NCBI GenBank assembly: GCA_002812745.2
Contig: NCSJ02000403.1
Coordinates: 1 to 36,233 of the forward strand
Direction of reading: 5' to 3'
From: Scytalidium lignicola
Lineage: Eukaryota > Ascomycota > Leotiomycetes
Length of the DNA stretch: 36,233 nucleotides
The position numbers were made by a program, and so were the translations under genes. How positions within the stretch are numbered: position 1 is the first letter of the stretch; each line of letters begins with the position of its first letter. Under the pieces are notes generated by a model. That model did no database searches. It worked only from the letters and a program-made list of their open reading frames with translations, and was not told the origin of the DNA. Positions 22,067 through 31,894 of this stretch are shown piece by piece.

Positions 22067-23719
22067 ATGGAACTTGGTACACGCGACATCGAGGCTAAGG
22101 GCCCCGCTGATTTAAAAGGCCCTCAAGATGTCGATATTGACGCCCTCAAATATGCCGAGGTCGAGAACAGAAACGTTGGTACGCTGAAACGCGGCCTTAA
22201 GTCTAGACATGTTCAATTTTTGGNCCTGTCCGGTGCTATTGGTACCGGTCTGTTTGTTGGCAGTGGACAAGTCCTCTCTCTCGCTGGTCCACTGTCCGCT
22301 CTAATCTCCTACGCCATTACAGGTTTCAACTTGTACGCAGTCATCAACAGCATGGGTGAAATGGCGACCTGGCTTCCACTGCCCGGAGCCGTGCCTGTCT
22401 ACGCAGCTCGGTTCGTCGATCCGGCTTTGGGATTCACTTTAGGTTGGAACTATTGGTATCAATTCGCTATCGGTGTGCCCATTGAGATCAGTGCGGCCGC
22501 AATCGTCATTGATTTCTGGCATAACACCGTCCCGGTCGCGGTCTGGATCACTGTCTTGTTTATCCCTATGGTCATCTTAAATTGCTTGCCTGTCAAGTTT
22601 TATGGCGAGACAGAATTCGTATTTGGTGCTATTAAGTTGACTACGATCCTTGGCCTTATCCTCCTCATGTTCATCATCGATCTCGGTGGCTCTCCAACTC
22701 ATGACCGTATTGGATTTAGGTACTGGAACCACCCGGGGCCAATGAATGAATATCTTGAGACTGGAGCATTGGGCCGATTCCTTGCATTCTGGAAGGTTTT
22801 CATCAACGCCACTTTCAGTTACGGTGGCAGTGAGATGGTTGTGGTAGCAGCAGGAGAGACAGAGAATCCACGCAGGAACATCCCAAAGGCAGTCCGCAGA
22901 GTTTTCTGGCGTATTGCAATCTTTTACGTCTTGGGCATTTTGCTGGTTGGAATGTGCGTCTCATCAAAGGATTCACGCCTCCTCAACGCTCTTGAAGCTG
23001 GGGCTCCTGGAGTTGCAGCAAGCCCCTTCGTCGTGGCTATTGTCAATGGTGGTATCAAGGGCCTTCCATCTGTGATTAATGCAGTGGTCTTAACATCCGC
23101 CTGGTCAGCCGGTAACTCATTCTTCTACGCTTCCTCTCGAGTACTCTATGCCACAGCCCTAGACGGGAAAGCACCACGCTTCCTAACTTTTGAGAGGTTT
23201 GGCGTTCCGTACGCCTGTGTGGCTGTCACGGCCGCATTAAGCTGCCTTGTCTACCTCAATGTCAACAACAATTCGTCAGAAGTCTTCTTCTGGATCAGCA
23301 ATCTCAGCGCCGTCTCGACATTGATTGTCTGGGCATCCATCAGCTTTACATATATCCGCTTCTATCAAGGCCTAAAACATCACGGTGTGCCCCGCTCCTC
23401 ATTGCCATTTCGTGTACCGTTTCAGCCCTACCTCGCGTACTTCTCTCTATGCTTCTGCCTCATTGTTGCATTCTTCAACGGATTCGACTGCTTCTTCCCA
23501 GGAAGATTCAGCACAAAGTCATTTATCCCCCCGTATATTGACATACCCATCTTTTTAAGCTTGTTCTTTGGATACAAGATCATGTATAAGACAAAGTTTG
23601 TTAAAGTTCAAGATATGGATCTCTGGTCTGGGAAGGAGGAGATTGATCGCCTAGAAGCACTCTGGGAGGAGCCGAAGCCAAAGAACTTCCTGGAGAGGAT
23701 CTGGTTCTGGATTGCTTAA
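22067..23719 (+). CDS. Amino acid permease (APC superfamily, fungal YAT type)
   Basis: A single uninterrupted frame of 550 aa. The cytosolic N-terminus leads into GTLKRGLKSRHVQFL and the hallmark SGAIGTGLFVGSGQVLSLAG of TM1. Further YAT features are GFNLYAVINSMGEMATWLPL, GWNYWYQFAIGVPIEISAAA, FSYGGSEMVVVAAGETENPR and SAWSAGNSFFYASSRVLYA; about 12 membrane segments are expected. The C-terminus ends NFLERIWFWIA, close to the aromatic ends of yeast plasma-membrane permeases. These carriers bring amino acids across the plasma membrane with protons. Specificity (general, proline or other) cannot be told by eye. Residue 53 is undefined because base 22224 is N. The gene lacks introns and faces the GNAT gene tail to tail. 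Confidence 0.96.
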   Translation: MELGTRDIEAKGPADLKGPQDVDIDALKYAEVENRNVGTLKRGLKSRHVQFLXLSGAIGTGLFVGSGQVLSLAGPLSALISYAITGFNLYAVINSMGEMATWLPLPGAVPVYAARFVDPALGFTLGWNYWYQFAIGVPIEISAAAIVIDFWHNTVPVAVWITVLFIPMVILNCLPVKFYGETEFVFGAIKLTTILGLILLMFIIDLGGSPTHDRIGFRYWNHPGPMNEYLETGALGRFLAFWKVFINATFSYGGSEMVVVAAGETENPRRNIPKAVRRVFWRIAIFYVLGILLVGMCVSSKDSRLLNALEAGAPGVAASPFVVAIVNGGIKGLPSVINAVVLTSAWSAGNSFFYASSRVLYATALDGKAPRFLTFERFGVPYACVAVTAALSCLVYLNVNNNSSEVFFWISNLSAVSTLIVWASISFTYIRFYQGLKHHGVPRSSLPFRVPFQPYLAYFSLCFCLIVAFFNGFDCFFPGRFSTKSFIPPYIDIPIFLSLFFGYKIMYKTKFVKVQDMDLWSGKEEIDRLEALWEEPKPKNFLERIWFWIA

Positions 23720-24100
23720 GGTAGCAGTTAGTTTTAGGACAACTGAAAATCCTTAGGATCGTATAATCCAACTCATTCTACAGAGCCAAAGTAAAGTAGT
23801 TCGCATTGTGAATATTCCGAGTGAAACGAGAAGAAGTTACTTTAACAAAATCATGATATCTTGAATGAATTAATACTTGTTACATCTCTTCCAGCTTCTG
23901 CTTCACCCCTATATTTAATGTCAGAATATTAGATAGGCCCATGGAACTGTCGGGAAACTAATAACCACGATAGCAAAGTGCAAAAACCGACTTCAACTCT
24001 TTATATTTAATATCATTAGTTCAAAATATATCAGAATATATCAGAATAGCCTGTCTGGTTCAGGTACAACATTGTTCGAGAAAATAGGATTGATGGGCCG
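23720..24100. other. 3' flanks between two convergent genes
   Basis: This 381-bp AT-rich interval separates the stop codons of the permease (plus) and the acetyltransferase (minus). No gene is seen. Confidence 0.55.
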
Positions 24101-24723
24101 TTATTGAAGAGCTTGACCTTCATTAACGTGCATCTGTAACATAACCACATCGAGCCTATATTTTGATTAGATATATCCAGAGAGAATGGTTTTGAATACG
24201 AATAATACCATCGATTAAACTTGAATCCCACTTTTTCCATTCGTCCCATCTCTCGAAAGCCAAATCGAACATAGAAGTCTCTAAGACCTAAGCCCCCATC
24301 CCTACCTTCGTCATCCACAGCCATGACAGCAATTATTTCCCTCAACTTCGTTTGTTCTATCGCTTCAAATAGTCCATGGAGTAATACAGAACCAATTCCC
24401 TTGTATTTATGCTCAGGGTGTACTAATATTGTCATCTCTCCAGTGTGTTGGTACGCTAGTTTCTGAGGCCGCCACGGTGAAACATATGTAATGCCAATTA
24501 TGTCAGAGTCGGTATCTTGTTCCGATAAGGGACGAGGTATAGCAACTAAGAAAGGAAAGCCATATTCTTGCGTCAGTTGATGGAATTTTGTATGATACCG
24601 TTCATCTGTCTCCGGTTCTGTCGTGAAAGTTATAACTGTATTAAGAATATAGTAATTGATGATTGCATTGATCGCTGGAATATCTTGTTCCCGTGCGGGT
24701 CTGATAACAAAATCTTTGGCCAT
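24101..24723 (-). CDS. GNAT-family N-acetyltransferase (phosphinothricin-acetyltransferase-like)
   Basis: Two exons: 24723-24209 and 24155-24101, joined over a 53-bp intron (GTATTA..ATATAG, phase 2), giving 189 aa. The start ATG gives MAKDFVIRPAREQDIPAINA, the usual opening of this family. Acetyl-CoA motif A is visible at about 96-121, with MTILVHPEHKYKGIGSVLL (K-Y-K-G-I-G in place of Q/RxxGxG). Then come VMAVDDEGRDGG and the C-terminal strand LRDFYVRFGFREMGRMEKVG. Splicing yields GFKFNRWLDVVMLQMHV, matching the conserved ending of relatives. Reading through the intron would give a 230-residue protein with an unrelated tail. Members acetylate small amines such as phosphinothricin or methionine sulfone; the true substrate here is unknown. 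Confidence 0.91.
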
Positions 24724-25565
24724 TTCCAGCAATACTCATCACTAGAATGAAACCTTCGAAGAGGCGAGATTCTCCTTTGTCTCGGTGAAAATTAAGTTAC
24801 GATGCTCGGTAAATCAGGTTGTTCCTTCAAAATTTGTCATACACGTGTAAAGTGGGGAGAGACTAGAGATCGAAACCACAAGCTAATATTCCGAGGCAAT
24901 TTAAGGTATCTGAGCCCATCTTTGACCTTACTGTAAGCGGTTTTAATTCCATGTGCCAGTTAGAAATAGGTGCAGGTCCGTAAGATGCCTCTCGTGTACT
25001 GTACATTCATCGATACGCCCTCCCTTTACGATGCACCTAGGGTTGCCACCTCTTGGAGATCCCCAGTAGATCTCTTATGCTCTAGTAGGTCGCTTTATTC
25101 AGATCTGCAACACAGACGGTGAATGCGTGGGAAATTATGCGATACCCGTATTCCGCCTGTGCTTTCGAAGCTATGTGAAAGTGGAACTAATTGGGTAAAT
25201 AATTCGGTCTTTGCTTTGTTTCAAGATTTCACTTCTTCTAGCCAAGATCGGTTTACAAGTTAATATTAGTGATCACTTCTTAGGCTGACCTGGGCAATGC
25301 ACTCCTGAGGAAGATCTCCTGTCATGACCTAGGTTAATCTATTTTTGACAATGGTTTGCTGTAATGTTTATGAGGCTTAAATATGATTTACACGTTATAA
25401 AGAGTAATATAAGTACATATTGTCTAAAAGGATACTAATAGATACAAAAGTAAATAGATAACGGTAAAGATGTTGGAAAGAGGAAATATGATTCAGAATC
25501 AAATAATATGCTTTCTGACAGTGCTAACCTTTAACTACCCTTTACCTAGGTCGAGCTAACGCTTA
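24724..25565. other. Intergenic region, no gene seen
   Basis: It holds the GNAT promoter at the left and the 3' flank of the membrane-protein gene at the right. No open frame has gene character. Confidence 0.55.
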
Positions 25566-26432
25566 TCATACCACAGCTTTGATAGCTTGCTTGCTTCCCG
25601 CAATATCATTCTCTTCTGGTATACTGGTGCTGGCAATGCCTCCCATTTCAATTAAATTCTCTGCTTCATCTTCCTCTTTTACTTTCGCTTGTTTTAAAGA
25701 TCCACGAAAATACCGCACCAAGCCCATTACACTTTCTATAACCAAAACCCAAACAAAAATAAACGGAAACATAATAATAAATAAAACAGCAATGAGTCCG
25801 AACTCATGCTTGATTGGCCAGCTGTACACCACTCCAGGACCGGACAAGTAATCTCGCAACAATGTTGCCCAAGCTGTAGCACCAAAAGTAGCGTATAGTG
25901 CGATAAAGCTGTATATAAGCCACAGACTGATAGATAGTGCGTAATAGTGACTAGTACCCGGTTTGGAATTTGAAGGCGGAATGACACAGAATACCATGCA
26001 TTGCACGCAGAAGGCTAGTAATACGAGTACGAGGATGTTGAGCGCGAAGAGAAGTGTGCCACCAACAAAGGAGGTTGCAGTCCTTGGCTGTGAGATATCA
26101 ACCTTCGGTATGTCTGTCGATGGAGTTGTTGTAGAAAGAGATGCTGATGCTGACACTGATGATTCTGCTTCAGAATATGGGGGTGGTGGATCAGCTGAAG
26201 CTTCGGCGTCATAGTCTAGGTATAGAGTTGTGCTTGGGGAGGTTTGGCTTGATGACGAATTAGAATAGAAGAAGTAGCCTAGCACAAGACGGCGCTGAAG
26301 AGCTGACAGGATGATGGAGGAAGCAGCGAAAGAGAAGAAGAGGATGGCAGCAACGTCGTCGTTGGTGATATTGCGGAAGGGACCAGCGAGCAAGATGCAG
26401 TGGACTTTGTCGGTAGGTGAATCAGAGGACAT
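25566..26432 (-). CDS. Hypothetical four-TM membrane protein with a PPxY motif
   Basis: A single frame of 288 aa from ATG 26432. I do not recognise a family. Hydrophobic segments lie at about 27-46, 122-151, 162-191 and 210-239, with a short polar C-terminus rich in Lys and Glu. The loop between segments 1 and 2 (about 56-120) is Ser/Thr-rich and contains DPPPPYSEAE, a PPxY motif of the kind bound by WW domains of Nedd4/Rsp5 ubiquitin ligases or their adaptors. The N-terminus carries an Asn-Ile-Thr sequon (NIT, 21-23) that could be glycosylated if it faces outward. The loop would then be cytosolic only if TM1 places it there, so topology needs checking. No conserved enzyme motif is visible. 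Confidence 0.75.
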   Translation of the reverse strand: MSSDSPTDKVHCILLAGPFRNITNDDVAAILFFSFAASSIILSALQRRLVLGYFFYSNSSSSQTSPSTTLYLDYDAEASADPPPPYSEAESSVSASASLSTTTPSTDIPKVDISQPRTATSFVGGTLLFALNILVLVLLAFCVQCMVFCVIPPSNSKPGTSHYYALSISLWLIYSFIALYATFGATAWATLLRDYLSGPGVVYSWPIKHEFGLIAVLFIIMFPFIFVWVLVIESVMGLVRYFRGSLKQAKVKEEDEAENLIEMGGIASTSIPEENDIAGSKQAIKAVV

Positions 26433-27731
26433 GATAATAGCAGCAGCAAATTGTGCGGGTAATGGATCTCGAACCTGGAAGGGATGTTGCGAGGATGGTG
26501 GAAATCAGAACGTGGGAATGTAAATGAAGTTCGGCGACACGGCTGTGAAGGAGACTGTGCAATCAAGCCACACCCTATGCCTAATATGGTGATGTCCTTT
26601 GACATTATGTTCTCTTTTCGAGAATATTCCATTCTACAGCCAGCTCCCAATATCAACTCTTGATCACTCAAAATAATCATTTTGTCAGAGTGCAGAATCA
26701 TATAAACTAAAAAGGAGTCTGCATGCACTTAGAAGCAGTCAACCTAGAGCACATTTGATAAAACAGGTTAGGCTTAACTAACGACTAAATTAACTTAGTT
26801 AACTTAGTAGGTGTGTGATTAGTAAGCAGATGTGACCTCAACTTAGTAAGTTGATCACTTTTAGCGTTAATTTATTAGTATTCTCTGCATATAAAATTGG
26901 CCATCGTCCTGTCGAGATATATATGATACTGTATTGAAATTACAGTATCCGTCTTTGTTTGTTTGCTCTAATAGATCTCGCTCCCCACGATCTTTAAATG
27001 CCGATTTGCTAAAGCTTAGTATTATCGTCGTAAAACCTAAATCCGTCGTATTTTTTCGGTCAAAATCTCATAATCATTTAGAAGAAAAGAAGACAAAATA
27101 GCAGGGTCTAGCTTAATGATACTGAAATAAACTCCAAGGGGGACAGGAATATTTATATCTACCAGGGCGAGAGTAAGTACTAGAGTACTTGTACTGTAGT
27201 GGTTCGCATGCAGCCCCGGGGCCATGGGTCGATAAGTTACAGCTCGGTTCAGGTCGGCTATGTCATCAAGGTATTAATGAGGGCTTGTGATCATATCCTC
27301 CTCCTCCATGTTCTTAAAATCATCGGACAGAACCGTACTTATGCTTGGTTACTTGGATAAATAGTTGTCGGGCTACTATCGTAATCCTGCATAGTTTACA
27401 GAACGAAACGTCTGGCACGAACTCATACAGCGGAACTTTGCTTCTTCTAATGTGCATTATCCTTTGATCTATCCATGAATTGCCACCCCCGTACTTTATG
27501 CGAGAATCAACCAACAATGTCTGACAGCCAACGGTAAACCCCATGTCTTCGTAATCACGCCTGTGTGATTTACGTATGCTCCTTGCCAATATGAGACATG
27601 CTTACATGGCGTAATGCCCTGTCAGAAAAATTATCCCACCATATAAATGGTTGAAGAACTAATCTCTCTATCTCACACACTACCCTCATTATTTCTCGTT
27701 ATCCACGGCACCGAATTCTCCTTTCATCCCA
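26433..27731. other. 1.3-kb divergent intergenic region
   Basis: It separates the start codons of the four-TM gene and the aldehyde dehydrogenase. At 26778-26860 the segment is rich in repeated TTAACTTAGT-like words (TTAACTTAGTTAACTTAGTA). No gene is seen; frames on the minus strand are short and unlike proteins. Confidence 0.55.
27642..27647 (+). promoter_or_regulatory. TATA box of the aldehyde dehydrogenase gene
   Basis: TATAAA lies 85 bp upstream of the ALDH ATG, a distance usual for a TATA element plus short leader in filamentous fungi. Position and motif are the only evidence. Confidence 0.4.
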
Positions 27732-29447
27732 ATGGCAGTTTCAATCCCAACAAAGCTATTCATCAACAATGAGGTAAGCTCTCCATCCCAAATTTTGTCC
27801 ACTGTAGAACAATCAATTTGACAAACTAAGTACGTGAATGCAAAATCAGGCCAGACTATTACTCTATACAGTTCAGTAGATGACTCACGAGTCACATCTG
27901 ATGTCCAAGTTGCCGGGCCAGAAGATGTTGACATAGCAGTTGCTGCTGCAAAAGCGGCATTTGAGACTGGTCCCTGGGCTACTTTCACTGGCCAGCAACG
28001 AGCAGCTTGTCTGTTGAGGTTTGCCGACCTAGCAGAGAAGAATGCAGAAGAGCTGGCTCGACTAGAATCGTTGCATACTGGGAGAACTATGAGCATGATC
28101 TCTGGATTCGATGTTCCGCACATGTGTGAAGTTTTCCGATGTATGTCGTCGTCTTGACATCTTGGCAACTCTAAAGTTTGAAATAGCAGGAACTGATGTA
28201 CTTGGTAGACTACGCTGGCTGGGCAGATAAAATCCAGGGAAAGACCTTCCCACCTGACAACGGTATGTACAAGATCGTCAACTACTCACCAATTGGGGTG
28301 TGTGCAGGCATGGAATCATGGAATGTCTCATTCCTTTACGTATCATGGAAGATTGCACCTGCCTTAGTAATGGGAAACACGGTTCGTGCTACGTTCACTC
28401 TACCCGTTCTTCTCCTTATCCTAACAGATGTAATATTAACACTAATAATTTATGAAGTTCATCTATAAACCATCAGAAAAATCCCCCCTTGGTACTCTTT
28501 TCCTTGGAAAGCTCTTTGCTGAAGCTGGCTTCCCCCTCGGCGTGATAAATATCATCTGTGGAGCTGGTGTCACTGGAGCTGCTCTAGCATCGCATATGCA
28601 GATCCAAAGATATCCTTCACTGGATCCATAGCAGTTGCCAAGAAGATCCAAGAGGCAGCCGCGAAGAGCAATCTGAAGAAAGTTACCCTGGAATTAGGAG
28701 GAAATGTTGCTGCAGTCGTATTTGCGGATGCTCCTTTTGAAGCTGCAATTGGTTTAGTTGGTGGTGGATTTCTAGTGAACGCAGGCCAAGTCTGTGCCGC
28801 TGCTTCGAGGGTGTTGGTACAAAAATCCATCGCTGAGAACTTCATTGCTGCTCTCAAAGATGTCTTTCTCTCCATAGGGAACGAGCTCGGCGCTTCTCCT
28901 ATGGATCCAACCTCATCTCGTGGTCCTGTGGTTGACAAGTCGCAATTTAAGAGCATCATGTCCTACATTGAGGATGGAAAGAAGAGTGCACAGCTTCTGG
29001 CTGGCGGCTCCCAGAAAGGAAATAAGAGTTGTTTCATCGAGCCAACTCTTTTCCTAGATCCACCTACCGACAATAAGGTTTGGAGGGAAGAAATTTTCGG
29101 GCCGGTACTTTGCGTTAGAACCTTTGAGACAGAAGAAGAGGCAATTAAGATTGCAAATGATACCGAGTACGGACTAGCTGGTATGTTGACAAAAACAGAC
29201 TTAAATATCCCAAATATAGATACGACAAGCTAATATTAGATATCCAGCATGCATCTACACCAAAGATATAACCCGAGCACTCCGCATCTCCTCTAGGCTC
29301 CAAAGTGGTAACGTGGCGGTCAACCATCCATACATTCCTCAAATTCAGGCTCCGTTTGGAGGCATTAAGCAAAGCGGTTATGGAACTGAATTGGGTTATG
29401 AGGGTCTGCTTGAATGGTCACACCAAACCACTATTACTATCAAGTGA
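27732..29447 (+). CDS. Aldehyde dehydrogenase (NAD(P)-dependent), with a one-base frame break in exon 4
   Basis: Five exons: 27732-27773, 27831-28140, 28209-28381, 28458-29180 and 29248-29447; introns are 57, 68, 76 and 67 bp. The product is about 482 aa if the break is repaired. Exon 3 begins at ACTACGC, giving the family motif FRYYAGWADKIQGK. In exon 4, CAGATCCAAAGATATCC (28601-28614) lacks one base, most simply one A at 28606-28608, so QIQ and ISFTGS are in different frames. Catalytic features are present: FTGS (NAD binding), LELGG with the general-base Glu, and NAGQVCAAASRV with the catalytic Cys. LELGGN replaces the usual LELGGK. The final exon carries APFGGIKQSGYGTELG. The enzyme oxidises aldehydes to acids; the substrate is not predictable. 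The 3' end could include one more 41-bp intron (29444-29484), replacing the stop by a few residues. Confidence 0.9.
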
Positions 29448-30580
29448 GTATTTGCTACATAACTTTGGCTGTCGATAATATTAGAATCCCTAACCACGAA
29501 TAATAGCATGAATATTCCTTCCCAGCTTTAAGGCTATTAACTAGGAAATAAGTATGGCTTAGATAATGTAGGTACAATACTTCATATATAGTACACCGTT
29601 TCGAGTTGAGGTAGTCAGCCACTCTCCATATTAGCAAGCAGTCGCCGAGTTCCTTGACTAAAACTACAAAGCCTGGTCCAGCAGCTGGTCTAAACCAAAT
29701 CAATCCAAGCGGGGAATGATGAGTTCGCATTTCACTCAAGATGGAACGTTAACGGGCCCAAAGATACCGTGGGTCCTCAAATATTTGGGGAGGCTAAATT
29801 TGTCGATAATCCTGCGTTGCAGAATATAATTATCTCCTACGTCTGAAAAGAGAAAGAGCTAGAGTGTCAGGCTGCGATAGTTGATCACTACTGCCGGATT
29901 CACTCAGGAAAAGTGAATAATATTAGTTGGATATGTTTTAAAGAACAACTCCCTGAAGGGAATCGTCCCAACCTTGTAGGTCTGACATGAGGCCTGTTTA
30001 ACGTAGAGCATAAGCTCAAGTAATATGCATCACTATTTTAAATTATCGCTTTCTCCATTAAAAAGGATAAACCAACGTGATAGAAAAGCATCCAATCTTA
30101 GTATAATCTTGTAATAAAATATTAATTCAAAGAAATCCTAGTCGATGATACTTGCCTTACTTTTCCTTAATCTAATAGTAAGCTATTCACTTCGTACGCA
30201 AGGTTTCTATATATGCTGCACATGTTTGTATATGCAGACTAAACTATCTTTAAAGTGCTCAAATTAACTGTAATTTTTTAAATTACGAAAATGGATTCTC
30301 AGTCTCGTAATAATAATATTGCACATAATATAATTCAGAGTATATTCTTCATGCAAGTATTCTCTTCTTTGTCGGGTCGTTGTATCCCTCCTGTTTGCAT
30401 ATTACTGCGCTTTCCAAACTTTGCGTCTTATTCTATTCCACTACATTCTATCATTTTTACATTCCCAGATCTCCCCTGTCCACATTGGTAACTCTGTTCT
30501 GTTTTGCCAAAGGCCACAAGGTTCCTATAGCATAACAGTTCACCTCAAATATTTAGCAATGGGCAAGAGACGAGGTAGAA
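29448..30580. other. Intergenic region, no gene seen
   Basis: AT-rich sequence between the ALDH and the small conserved gene. The stretch 30350-30520 is pyrimidine-rich and may be the promoter of the latter. Confidence 0.55.
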
Positions 30581-30950
30581 ATGGCGGCGTTGTCAATGAC
30601 TTTAACTCTGTATTCCGGAGAAGAAACCAAGCTTGCCAATTGGCAGAAACTATGTATGGACCTATACATGGATGAAATTCCACCAAATATCACGAAGTGC
30701 AGACAAGTTAGTCAACCCCTCCTATCTCTAAAGGACTATTGCTAATACTTCAACCATGACATAGGCTATTAGAAAGGTCAACATCAACATTTGTGACCTT
30801 GTCGACGTTATGAATAATGGAACCTGTGTTCGACTCTTTAGAAACAAGCGTGAGCTTGCTGATTATACAAGAAGGACCTGCAGATTCTACTTAAAAGACA
30901 TGGCAAAGGAGTGTGGACCAGCAAGAGTTTTGTTAGCCCATATTTGCTAA
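30581..30950 (+). CDS. Small conserved fungal protein of unknown function (103 aa)
   Basis: Two exons: 30581-30706 (42 codons) and 30765-30950, joined over a 58-bp intron (GTTAGT..CATAG, phase 0). The start ATG at 30581 gives MAALSMTLTLYSGEETKLAN. The spliced protein reads WQKLCMDLYMDEIPPNITKC and RQ, then AIRKVNINICDLVDVMNNGT, and ends with ELADYTRRTCRFY and GPARVLLAHIC. This layout (an N-terminal WQ.LC.DL helix, an [I/L]CDLVD core, LADYTR and a final LLAHI) is one I associate with short uncharacterised proteins that are frequent and often multicopy in ascomycete genomes. No catalytic motif is visible. It is the last intact gene before the transposon-rich AT block. Confidence 0.78.
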
Positions 30951-31515
30951 TGAAATTATTAGTCTAGTTAGCCTAGTTGGTTGGAGAGCCAAGATATGCC
31001 GATATGACGCTAGTAAGATATTAGTTAAATCTACTTTCACAGTACCGTAGTGCTGTCAAGAATTTGGATATTATTATATTCCTCATAATATGAAAGCTGT
31101 TTATATCCTCGTACCACGGTAATAAGAAAGCTTCAGGCAATATATCCTGCTGCNTTTTTTTGTCGTTTAGTGTGACATGATTTGTGACTGTTACTTTGTT
31201 AATAGGATGAAGTACTAGCATTACTACTGTAGATGTCATAACTCTTAGAAACATCAAACATGAATAAACTTTTATGATAAGCTACTGTCATATCCTAAAG
31301 TGGCCTGTTTTTCGCGAATTCGAGCCTCGTGCATGCCTTTTTACAGCGTATACTATAGTAAATTAATGTAAAAGACTAAATCAACGAATTAACACTTTAT
31401 TCGATCAATTTATTACCTGTTTCTTGAACTAATCAAATTGACCGATATATACTAAACGTTTTAACTTTATATAATTTATATAATCTATCCAATAGCTTTA
31501 AACCTTTGTAAAGAA
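30951..31515. other. AT-rich transition into the transposon block
   Basis: No gene is seen. An N at 31154 precedes a T run. Base composition becomes more AT-rich from about 31340. Confidence 0.5.
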
Positions 31516-31893
31516 ATGGTTAAAGCTATCGAAAGTATTCTTCTAAACTCTGATAATGACAAATATACGATTATTACTACTTTTAATGTTTTCTACAAAA
31601 CTATTTGATATATTACTTAAAGTATACAACTTTGTACAATTATTAAATTAAATATAAGGAAATGTACTAGTAAACCTTCAATGATTACTTTTAAAATCAA
31701 AGAAGCAGTTATCAAATTAATAGTAATGTTTAATAAGATATTTTAAAATAAGATTACAGACTTTATATATAACAAATTCAATATACAATTGTTATAATTA
31801 ATAACTTTTAAACTTTTAAAAAAGCTTGATATTAACTATAAAAAACTTGAAATTATAACTGTTTAATAAAATTAACATCTTATTAATAATTAG
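31516..31893 (+). mobile_element. RIP-degraded IS630/Tc1-mariner-like transposase fossil (N-terminal part)
   Basis: One frame is protein-like for 126 codons, although it holds eight stops, most of them TAA where relatives would have CAA (Gln). It starts MVKAIESILLNSDNDKYTII and TTFNVFYKTI, resembling a helix-turn-helix of the psq type. From 31681 it reads TFKIKEAVIKLIVMFNKIF, a stop, then NKITDFIYNKFNIQLL, a stop, and ITFKLLKKLDINYKKLEII. That pattern matches the second helix-turn-helix of fungal IS630-type transposases, ending in the R.KLE basic helix. The element is cut off by the LTR that begins at about 31895. Assignment is from the residue pattern, without a search. Confidence 0.5.
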
Positions 31894-31894
31894 A

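Noticed and set aside
28141..28190. ALDH intron 2 ending at the first GCAG (28189)
   Set aside because: With the donor at 28141 (phase 1) this acceptor creates TGA at the junction. The acceptor at 28208 gives the conserved FRYYAGWADKI.
29444..29484. A sixth ALDH exon after a 41-bp intron
   Set aside because: Donor GTGAGT and acceptor TTAG exist, but 41 bp is shorter than all other introns here and the plain frame stops at a reasonable family length. Not excluded.
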